From Flavobacteria bacterium MS024-2A (lineage in GTDB: Bacteria > Bacteroidota > Bacteroidia > Flavobacteriales > Flavobacteriaceae), in the NCBI GenBank assembly GCA_905182305.1, contig CAJJBB010000003.1:248001-312000 (forward strand): a stretch of 64,000 bases of DNA, in the 5' to 3' direction. The translations under genes were made by a program, and so were the position numbers. How positions within the stretch are numbered: position 1 is the first letter of the stretch; each line of letters begins with the position of its first letter. The notes beneath the pieces are model-generated. The model did not search any database and was not told where the DNA came from. It saw only the letters and a program-made list of their open reading frames with translations. Shown piece by piece: positions 56,283 to 64,000 of this stretch.

Positions 56283-57641
56283 TTAAAAGGCTAGAACAAG
56301 TTTGGCGATATAGAAAAATAAAAAAATACCAAAAATATCATTAGCAGTAGTAATAAAGGGACCTGTAGCAATTGCAGGGTCAATATTTTTTTTGTCTAGT
56401 ATGATAGGAACAAAAGTCCCCAAAAGTGCAGCGACTACTATCACCAGTATCATAGATCCTGCAATTGTAAGACTTACCAATAACTCTTGGTTAATTAGTG
56501 CACCAAAAAAAATAATGATTAATGCCAAAGCAAATCCATTAATTAGGCTCAAACCAACTTCTTTAATTAATCGTTTGAAAAGTGAGCCTTTAACCGCATC
56601 ATTCGCTAAACCTTGGACAATAATTGCAGAAGATTGAACACCCACATTACCTGCCATTGCAGCAATGAGAGGGGTATAAAAAAACAAATTCCGTAAACGA
56701 GGTAGTTCCATTATCGCCTCAAAATCTTGTAAAATAAAAACACTTCCAAGCCCCCCTAAAAGTCCTAAAAATAACCATGGGAGACGAGCTTTCACTAATT
56801 CAAAAATAGTATCATCTGCTTCAACATCTTTTGATATACCTGCTGCTAGTTGGTAATCTTTATCGGCTTCTTCTTTAATTACATCAACGATATCATCAAT
56901 TGTAATACGGCCCAAAAGTTCCTTTTTGTTATTTACAACTGGAATAGCCTCTAGATCATATTTAGACATGATTTTAGCAACCTCTTCGCTTTCTTGATCA
57001 ACAGTTACAAAATCAACTTTAGGAATGTAAATGTCCTTAACTTTATCTCTTGAATTTGCTGTTATTAAGTCTTTTAATGAAAGACGGCCTTTTAAGATAT
57101 TATTTTGATCAACTACATAAATGGAATGAACACGTGTTACGTTTTCTGCTTGTGCACGCATTTCATTTAGGCATTTTAAAACACTTAAATTTTCCTCAAC
57201 CTTAACGAGTTCTTTTGCCATTAAACTACCTGCAGTATTTTCATCATAACGAAGAAGATCTCGAATGTCTTTTACATGTTCGTCATCTTTCATTTGAGAC
57301 ATTACTTTTTCTTGTCTTGCCTCGGGTAATTCAAGAATTAAATCTGCAGCATCATCGGTTTTAAGTTCAGAAACTTCTCTAGCAATTTCTTTTATTGATA
57401 GATTATCTAAAATTTGCTCACGAGTATCAGGGTCAACTTCTGATAAGGCATCTGCCGTAGTTTCACTTTTTAAAAGCTTAATAATATACGTAGCCTCTTC
57501 TATAGAAAGTGTTTCTAATATTTCAGCAATATCTGCGTAGTGAATGGGCTTTAATTTCTTTCTTAACAAGGTATTGTTTCCCTGCTTGATAAGAGATTTG
57601 ATACTATTTAAAAAAGGCGTGTCAATTTGAAATGTTGCCAT
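56283..57641 (-). CDS. mgtE: Magnesium transporter MgtE
   Basis: This 452-residue Mg2+ channel has an N-terminal superhelical domain (about 20-125), a pair of CBS domains (about 135-255) that act as the cytoplasmic Mg sensor, and five transmembrane helices (about 285-450) with the pore segment [18 protein letters not shown]. The C-terminus has the conserved [19 protein letters not shown] 57641 is used (an in-frame TTG lies two codons earlier). It overlaps the end of rsmA by 20 bases. Confidence 0.95.
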   Translation of the reverse strand: MATFQIDTPFLNSIKSLIKQGNNTLLRKKLKPIHYADIAEILETLSIEEATYIIKLLKSETTADALSEVDPDTREQILDNLSIKEIAREVSELKTDDAADLILELPEARQEKVMSQMKDDEHVKDIRDLLRYDENTAGSLMAKELVKVEENLSVLKCLNEMRAQAENVTRVHSIYVVDQNNILKGRLSLKDLITANSRDKVKDIYIPKVDFVTVDQESEEVAKIMSKYDLEAIPVVNNKKELLGRITIDDIVDVIKEEADKDYQLAAGISKDVEADDTIFELVKARLPWLFLGLLGGLGSVFILQDFEAIMELPRLRNLFFYTPLIAAMAGNVGVQSSAIIVQGLANDAVKGSLFKRLIKEVGLSLINGFALALIIIFFGALINQELLVSLTIAGSMILVIVVAALLGTFVPIILDKKNIDPAIATGPFITTANDIFGIFLFFYIAKLVLAF

Positions 57642-58407
57642 GGCCAATCCTTTTTGTCAGTTGGATAAAGTCTACTCCAGAGAGCTTCTCTGGGCGTAAG
57701 TCAAAGATAACATCTTCTCTTAATAAATCAGGAAGATTCAATGTTTTTAAACTATTGCGTAATGTTTTGCGTCTTTGTTGAAAGCTTAATTTGATGATTT
57801 TAAAGAGTAATGATTCATCACAATCTAAGCTAAAATCTTCTTTACGAACCATTTGCATTACTGCGGAATTTACTTTTGGTGGTGGATTAAAGACCTCCGG
57901 AGGAACGGTAAATAAATAGGTTGTAGTATAAAATAGTTGTGCTAAAACAGAAAGAATTCCATATTTTTTAGAACCTGCAGGCTCACAAATCCTTTCGGCA
58001 ACTTCTTTTTGAAACATACCAGCAAAAAAAGGTATTTGCTCCCTGTTTTCTAATGTTTTGAAAACAATTTGAGTGGAAATATTATAAGGAAAATTACCTA
58101 TTATTGCGTAAGGATTTTTCCCCATGATTTTTTGTAAGTCTAACTTCAAAAAATCTCCTTCAGTTAGTGAAGCTTCTATTTCTGAATAAGTATTTTTAAG
58201 ATAAGTGACAGATTCTCTGTCTATTTCTATAAGGTGTAATTTTTTCTTTTTTGGAACTAAAAATTGGGTTAGAACACCCATTCCAGGACCTATTTCTAAA
58301 ACTGTTTCATAGTCTTCAAAGGTTAGTAGGTCAGCTATTTTTTTAGCAATTGTATTATCTTTTAGAAAATGTTGACCTAATTTCTTTTTTGCTCGTACGG
58401 GTTTCAT
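57622..58407 (-). CDS. rsmA: 16S rRNA (adenine1518/1519-N6)-dimethyltransferase RsmA
   Basis: This 261-residue KsgA-type methyltransferase dimethylates two adenines in the last helix of 16S rRNA. It starts [11 protein letters not shown], followed by the SAM-binding [14 protein letters not shown] and the catalytic NFPYNIST. The C-terminal rRNA-binding domain includes VNSAVMQM and [12 protein letters not shown]. Length is normal. It overlaps DUF4286 upstream by four bases and mgtE downstream by 20, in the run ribF-serS-DUF4286-rsmA-mgtE. Confidence 0.96.
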   Translation of the reverse strand: MKPVRAKKKLGQHFLKDNTIAKKIADLLTFEDYETVLEIGPGMGVLTQFLVPKKKKLHLIEIDRESVTYLKNTYSEIEASLTEGDFLKLDLQKIMGKNPYAIIGNFPYNISTQIVFKTLENREQIPFFAGMFQKEVAERICEPAGSKKYGILSVLAQLFYTTTYLFTVPPEVFNPPPKVNSAVMQMVRKEDFSLDCDESLLFKIIKLSFQQRRKTLRNSLKTLNLPDLLREDVIFDLRPEKLSGVDFIQLTKRIGHGNISN

Positions 58408-58715
58408 GCTTGCTTGCTTACTAATTCAAGGTAAGTTTCAAAAAACAAAACTTGTTCTCCGAATTTTTGGCGAATTTCATTCTTATGAAAAGGCGCATCT
58501 TTATCAAGATATTCCTTAAGTGCTTGATTCGAATTTGCTTTATATTGAACTGCAAATGTTGGATCTGAAGGTTGATCCATGCTAACTTTCAAAATGGAAA
58601 TATCTTCAAAATAGTTAGTGGCAAATACTTTTGGAAGATGATACTTCTCCATCCATTCCATCCAAATCTCTAGTATTTCAGGAGCAACTTGCGAAGTAAC
58701 ATTATAGATAATCAT
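58404..58715 (-). CDS. DUF4286 family protein
   Basis: This 103-residue protein matches the short DUF4286 family found mainly in Bacteroidota, with the start [22 protein letters not shown] and a ferredoxin-like alpha/beta pattern ([10 protein letters not shown] strand, then helix). No catalytic motif is visible and the function is unknown. Its ATG shares one base with the serS stop, and its end overlaps rsmA by four bases, so it is part of this translation-linked operon. Confidence 0.85.
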   Translation of the reverse strand: MIIYNVTSQVAPEILEIWMEWMEKYHLPKVFATNYFEDISILKVSMDQPSDPTFAVQYKANSNQALKEYLDKDAPFHKNEIRQKFGEQVLFFETYLELVSKQA

Positions 58716-59987
58716 TAGCTTATTTTGTCAAAACCAGTATAAGGAACCAGTGCTTTTGGTAGGACAATGCCTTCAGGTGTTTGACAATTTTCTAATAACC
58801 CCGCAACCACTCTTGGAAGTGCCAGAGAGCTTCCGTTTAAGGTATGAACACCTTGTTTTTTTCCACTTTTATCTTTGTATCTCAATTGCAAACGCTCTGC
58901 TTGAAAGTCATTAAAAGTTGAGACCGAGCTAATTTCTAACCACCGCTTTTGAGCTGTTGAGTAAATTTCAAAATCATAAGTAAGCGCAGAGGTAAAACCT
59001 AGATCGCCACCACATAATCGTAAAATACGGTATGGTAATTCGAGATCTTTTAATATGGATTTAATATGATCAACCATTTCGTCAAGTGCTTGCATTGCAT
59101 TTTGTGGTTCTTCAATACGAACAATCTCAACCTTGTCAAACTGATGTAAACGGTTAAGGCCTCTAACATGAGCGCCATAACTCCCTGCTTCTCTTCTGAA
59201 ACATGGCGTATATCCTGTTAGGCAGATGGGCAACTCTGAAGCATCTAATAGAGTGTCTCTGTAAAGGTTTGTCAAAGGGACTTCAGCTGTTGGAATTAGG
59301 TAAAGATCATCATTTTGAACATGGTACATTTGACCTTCTTTATCAGGCAGTTGTCCCGTTCCAAAACCAGAGGCTTCATTGACTAAGTGCGGCACTTGCA
59401 TTTCTTTGTATCCAGCTTCAGTATTTTTATCTAAAAAGAAATTAATGAGTCCTCGTTGTAATCGTGCACCTTTTCCTTTATAAACGGGAAATCCAGCACC
59501 AGTAATTTTACTACCCAATTCAAAATCGATAATATCATATTTGTTAGCAAGCTCCCAATGGGGGAGTGCACTAGAATCTAGAGTTGGGATAGTGCCTTCT
59601 TTAAAAATCTCTTGATTATCATCTTCACTATTGCCCTTGGGAACACTTTGGTGGGGAATGTTTGGTATTTGAGTTCTTAAGTCTAAAAGAGTCTCTATTG
59701 TTTCTTGTAATTGTTCTTGAAGGGTTTTAGTTTTTGTCTTTAGGCTTAACGTTTCTTCTTTAAGAATATTGGCTTTTGCTATTTCACCACTTTTGAAAAG
59801 ATCTCCTATCTCTTTTGCTAATTTATTTGCACTTGCTAGCTGCTGATCCAGAGTAGACTGTTGAATTCTCCTCTCTTGATCTAATTCGATGATTTCATTA
59901 ATCAGTTCGGGCTGTTTAAAGTTTCTTTTTTCCAAGCCTTTTAAGATGAGCCTCTTTGTTTTCTCTTATGAAGTGCAATCCTAGCAT
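58715..59987 (-). CDS. serS: Serine--tRNA ligase (frameshifted near the N-terminus)
   Basis: This class II synthetase charges tRNA-Ser. The open frame from 59935 lacks the family N-terminus, which is found in the next frame from ATG 59987 (MLGLHFIRENKEAHLKRL). Removing one of the two C at 59932-59933 joins them and gives 423 residues, the normal length. A coiled-coil tRNA-binding arm covers about 25-115. Motif 2 lies near CFRREAGSYGAHVRGLNRLHQF and motif 3 at NGSSLALPRVV. serS is essential, so the break is almost surely a sequencing error. Confidence 0.92.
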
Positions 59988-60018
59988 GGAGATAATTTTC
60001 TGTAAAAATAAAGTAATT

Positions 60019-60957
60019 TTAATTCCATCCTTTTAATGTGAGGTTTCTTTTACAAATTTCTTTGTCTTTTATTAATTGTTTTTTCAGGGCATCTAAGGAT
60101 TCAAACTTTTGTTCATCTCGAATTTTCTCAATAAAATGTATGGTTAGAGTACTGTCGTATATGTTTTTATCAAATTCAAAAATATGAACTTCTATGGTTT
60201 GCTTGTCTCCATTAAGGGTGGGTCTTGTTCCAATATTCATCATTCCATAGTATTGATTTTCATCATGGAAAGTGGATACTAAATACACGCCTTTTGGTGG
60301 AATGATTTTATGTTGAGAATCAATGAGTAGGTTTGCTGTTGGAAAGTTGATGGTTCTACCCAAGCTTTGGCCTTTAGTTACAGTTCCTGATAGCTTAAAA
60401 AATCGACCTAAAAAATCGACTACTTTTATAAAATCTCCATCTGAAATAGCAGTTCTAATTTTGGTAGAACTAACAGTAATGGCTGAAACATCTTGTGCTG
60501 GAATGATATTAACTTTAAAATCATATGTTTTTCCGAATGAAGTTAAATCAGCAACAGTTGCTTCTCTGTTTTTTCCAAAGCGATGGTCGTAACCAATGAA
60601 TAATTCGGAAATTTTAAGTTGATTCACTAAAATATCTCTAGTAAATTCAAGAGCACTTAATCTTGAAAATTCTTTTGAAAATGGATGTATAATTAGGGTG
60701 TCTACTCCAAGTTTTCTGAGAAAATCCTCTTTTTCGGCAAGTGTGTCAATGAGTTTAATTTGCGAATTTTTTTGTAAAACCATTCGAGGGTGTGGAAAAA
60801 AAGTCAAGACATTTGCTAGTAACTTTTTATTATGTGCTTTTTTAACTAAGGCTTTAATGATTTTTTGGTGGCCAATATGAACTCCATCAAAGGTTCCAAT
60901 TGTAAGAATGGATTTTGTATCAGAGCTATAATTTTGAATGTCTTGAACGACTTTCAT
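60019..60957 (-). CDS. ribF: Bifunctional riboflavin kinase / FAD synthetase RibF
   Basis: This 312-residue enzyme converts riboflavin to FMN and then FAD. The N-terminal FAD synthetase domain (1-185) has the nucleotidyl-transferase signature TIGTFDGVHIGHQKI and IGYDHRFGKNREA. The C-terminal riboflavin kinase domain (about 186-305) has KGQSLGRTINFPTANL and the GMMNIGTRPTLNG motif. Length is normal. It leads the run of minus-strand genes with serS, and a perfect -7 element lies upstream. Confidence 0.96.
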   Translation of the reverse strand: MKVVQDIQNYSSDTKSILTIGTFDGVHIGHQKIIKALVKKAHNKKLLANVLTFFPHPRMVLQKNSQIKLIDTLAEKEDFLRKLGVDTLIIHPFSKEFSRLSALEFTRDILVNQLKISELFIGYDHRFGKNREATVADLTSFGKTYDFKVNIIPAQDVSAITVSSTKIRTAISDGDFIKVVDFLGRFFKLSGTVTKGQSLGRTINFPTANLLIDSQHKIIPPKGVYLVSTFHDENQYYGMMNIGTRPTLNGDKQTIEVHIFEFDKNIYDSTLTIHFIEKIRDEQKFESLDALKKQLIKDKEICKRNLTLKGWN

Positions 60958-60987
60958 TCTATGAAGAACAAATTAAATTTTACACCA

Positions 60988-60995
60988 CAAAAATA
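60988..60995 (-). promoter_or_regulatory. Candidate -7 promoter element of ribF
   Basis: On the minus strand this reads TATTTTTG, a perfect TAnnTTTG, about 30 bases before the ribF ATG at 60957. Confidence 0.45.
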
Positions 60996-61077
60996 AGCCA
61001 TTATAATACATAGACTAATTTGTTTACCTATTTTTAAACTCAAATATGCTTCCTTTTGATAAGCGGAATACTAATTA

Positions 61078-64000
61078 GTGAGAAATAATATTACGTATTG
61101 TCTTCATAGACTTTTGTGTGCATCGGTTTTTATGGCCTTTTTTGCATCTGACTTAAATGCTCAAGAACTTTGGTCTAAAATGACATCTAGTCCTAGTGGT
61201 ATTTTGGGTAGTTTGACTTCTCAAGGACAGGCCTATTATAAATTAAATGATCTTCAGGCAATACATAAAAACAATACTCTTAAAGGAGGTGCTTTTGAAA
61301 CCTTTATTTTACCTAACGAAAAGGGAATACAAGAAACATTTAAGGTTGTCTCTATTCCTATGCTTTCTTTAAAACTTTCTAAGAAGTATCCTGGAGTTAA
61401 AACTTATCAAGGGATAAGTAATAGTAGACCTGAAGTTCGTATTCGGTTAAGTTCACATCCTAATGGAATAAATGCCTGGATAAAGCTTCCTGGTACTCAA
61501 GATTTTTTTATTCAAACAGTAAAAGGAGAAAAACAGCTTCACTATACGTACTCGAAAACAGACGAAAATCTTTCACAGGCTTTACTATGTAAGACTAATA
61601 TTTCGTCATACAACTCAAAGAACAGAGGACATACTGCCAAGATTATTTCCAAAAATAATCAGCTTAAAACTTTCAGAATTGCCATTGCCGCTACGGCTGA
61701 ATTTACAGATTTTTGGGGTGATAATGATGATGATAATGGTACGAACACTGCAGATGCCTTAGGAGCTGTAATAAGCACTCTTAATAGAATTAGTAGTGTT
61801 TTTGAAGATGAGCTAGGCGTAAGGCTTCAGTTGGTATCTGATGAGAATATACTTTATGAAGATCCAGTAACTGATCCCTTTTACCGGAAGTTTTGCGGAT
61901 GAACTTCAAATAACATTAGATGAAATTATAGGAAACGATAACTATGACGTAGGCCATCTTTTTGATTATGGACAGCCAGACGGTGATGCAGGTTGTATTG
62001 GATGTGTGTGTGAATCAGGACTAAAGGGAAGTGGTTATTCTACTCACCCTTTTAGAGATATTTTTGGAGGCGAATATAGAAATGATTATTTTGATTTGGA
62101 TTATGCAGCACATGAAATTGGTCATCAATTTGGTGCATTTCATTCTTTTTCTTTTGACTCTGAAGGAACTGGTTTTAATGCCGAACCGGGAAGTGGCTCT
62201 ACCATAATGGCCTATGCTGGAATTACAGGAGAAGATAATGTACAATTACATGGCGATCCATATTTTCATTATTATAGTATTCAAAATATATTAGAGCAAT
62301 TACCTACTTTTCAATGTGCTACTACTGAAAACAACAGCTTTCCTGCCTTTACTGTAGATGCAGGGATAGATTATTCCATTCCTATAGGTACTGCCTATGA
62401 ATTAAGTCCAGCAAATATTGAAAGCGAATCAGGATCCACCTATTGTTGGGAACAGTTAGATAGTGGCCAGGTAACTTCTGCTAGCTTCGGACCTTATAAT
62501 GCAATTGGAGCATTAGCTCGTTCTCTTCCTCCTTCTGAGAGTCCGACCAGAACACTCCCCAATATGAATCAAATCTTATTGGGCAATTTAACGCAAGAAA
62601 ATCCAGGACTAGATGATGCCTGGGAAACAGTTCCATTAGTAGCGCGATCAATGAAATGGGGCCTGAGTGTTAGAAAGCCAGTCGGGAGTAGTATTCAGTT
62701 GGCACAAGATCAGCTAGTAATTAATGTTTTAGCATCTGCAGGACCTTTTGAGGTGACTTCACAGAATAACCCATCAGAGGTTTGGAGGGGGGGCACAAGA
62801 CAAACCATTGAATGGAATGTTGCTAATACTGACCAAAGTCCAATTAATGCTTCAACCGTTACAATCTATCTTTCTACAGATGGAGGATTGACTTTTTCAA
62901 ACCTACTAGCAGATGATATTCCCAATACAGGCTTAGCAGAAATTTTAATTCCTAATACCATTGATACTTCTCAGGCACGCCTTAAGATCAAAGCTAAAGA
63001 AGGCATATTCTTTGCTGTAAATGACACTAACTTTATCATTCAGTCAAGTGATTTAGTTCTACAATTTGAAGAATACCTTCAAGAAAATTGTGGCTTAAAT
63101 TCAATTCAATATGACTTCACGTTCGAACGTAAAGAGGCATTTACAGATTCATTTTCACTCCAACTAAATGATTTGCCTAATGGTGTCCAAGTACAATTTT
63201 CTAGAGACACCTATTCAACAGCTAATACCTTTGGTTCACTAACTTTAACTGGCATCACATCGTTGGAACCAGCTGATTATAATTTTGTTTTAGAAACTAT
63301 TACAAGTAATGAGGTTCAAGGTTTTGATTTCATATTGAAGCAACGTTCAAATATTTTAAAGCCTGCCGAATTAATTTCACCAACTGACAATGCGATTGCT
63401 CAAGATTTAAATACGTTACTCCTATGGGAAAGTGATATAAATTCAGATTTAGCACAAGTTCAACTTTCTTTAAATGAAAATTTCAATGAATTACTTACAG
63501 ACACGATTGTTTCTAAGAGTCAGCTAATGATAAGAAATCTAACTGAAGACACTCAATACTTTTGGAAAGTCAAGCATAAAAACATCTGTGATGAAGCATT
63601 GTTTTCTGAAATTTTTTCTTTCCGCACAAGCGAAATTTCTTGCTTAGAAGTTGAGGCTACAAGCTTGCCAAAACCATTACAAGATTCGACTGATTCCCAA
63701 GAAGGACAAACAACAGCTGATATTATTATAAATTATGATTTACCTATTTTGGATGTGAACGTATTAGTGGATATTGAACATACATGGGTAAGTGATTTAA
63801 CTCTTTATTTAGAGTCCCCAGGAGGGACTAGATACTTATTGAGTAATGAGCTGGGAGATTCTAACGATAACTATTCACAAACACTTTTTGATCAAGAAGC
63901 AGCCGTTGATATTTCCGAATCCTCTGCCCCTTTTACGGGCTCTTTTATTCCTTCTCAAAACATAAGTTCTCTATATGGGACTTCAGTTAAAGGAAGGTGG
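61078..64000 (+). CDS. Secreted reprolysin-like zinc metalloprotease with P-domain (frameshifted, 3' end outside window)
   Basis: The GTG start gives a signal peptide ending DLNAQ. The first frame stops at 61902. Removing one T from the four at 61879-61882 (seam DPFTGSFADE) lets the frame run open to base 64000. In order there is a propeptide (about 30-200) and a metzincin domain with the zinc site HEIGHQFGAFH at 62111-62143 and the Met-turn TIMAYAG. Two Ig/FnIII-like stretches follow (about 62.7-63.6 kb), then a proprotein-convertase P-domain (VDIEHTWVSDLTLYLESPGG, from about 63.66 kb). The build is typical of type IX secretion cargo. The expected C-terminal sorting domain lies beyond the window. 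Confidence 0.85.

Noticed and set aside
1-64000. CRISPR arrays, prophage, insertion sequences, tRNA or rRNA genes
   Set aside because: No regularly spaced direct repeats, transposase or phage genes, terminal inverted repeats or tRNA/rRNA-like sequences were seen while reading. The only pure repeat is the (CCA)10 tract inside the tonB-like gene.

Overview
The window is AT-rich chromosomal DNA from a member of the Bacteroidota, most likely a marine-type Flavobacteriaceae species. Several features support this. There is an alternative complex III and aa3-type oxidase locus, a SusC/SusD pair, and the gliding/type IX secretion gene sprA in the order maeB-ruvA-sprA-gcvH-vanZ-tonB. There is also a DUF6089-uppS-bamA-ompH-ompH block. 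Candidate promoters match the Bacteroidota -7 element TAnnTTTG, and Shine-Dalgarno sequences are mostly absent. No rRNA, tRNA, CRISPR array or insertion sequence was recognised. Almost all of the window is coding, and no gene-free stretch exceeds about 250 bases.

Layout. 1-4.5 kb: end of an alternative complex III operon (actE end, actF) followed by coxB and coxA. 4.5-6.5 kb: ruvB and queG. 6.5-19 kb: a LacI regulator divergent from a SusC/SusD pair, an FG-GAP/ASPIC-UnbV lipoprotein, a PAP2/vanadium-haloperoxidase-like lipoprotein and an SLC45-like MFS transporter. 19-31 kb: maeB, ruvA, sprA, gcvH, a VanZ-like gene and a TonB-like gene. 31-36.2 kb: the second respiratory cluster (cyoE, two subunit III genes, subunit IV, a Cys-less thioredoxin-fold-like protein, SCO1, DUF420, a small CxxC protein). 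36.3-43.1 kb: a small membrane protein and winged-helix regulator behind a dense inverted-repeat operator, then a tripartite ABC exporter (ATPase, two permeases, fusion protein, TolC). 43.2-64 kb: housekeeping genes, namely tsaB, nfu, a gamma carbonic anhydrase, the outer-membrane assembly block, nadK, pdxJ, a hydrolase, a GNAT, an aspartate kinase, an ArsC-like phosphatase, a 2-hydroxyacid dehydrogenase, mgtE, rsmA, DUF4286, serS and ribF. The window ends inside a large secreted zinc metalloprotease.

How it fits together. Alternative complex III oxidises quinol and passes electrons to the aa3-type cytochrome oxidase. That oxidase is split over two loci, with its heme A and copper assembly factors at the second. 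SprA forms the type IX secretion translocon, and the metalloprotease at the right edge looks like one of its cargo proteins. The LacI-SusCD-ASPIC-haloperoxidase-MFS block looks like one inducible uptake and processing locus without any glycoside hydrolase. It is the best candidate here for poorly described biology.

Sequence quality. Nine single-base frameshifts (eight extra bases, one missing base) break six otherwise conserved genes: the haloperoxidase, the MFS transporter, sprA (four), the 36.3 kb membrane gene, serS and the metalloprotease. Two of the six, sprA and serS, are core genes, and the changes lean to insertions, so sequencing or assembly error is more likely than gene decay. These genes are annotated below across the breaks.
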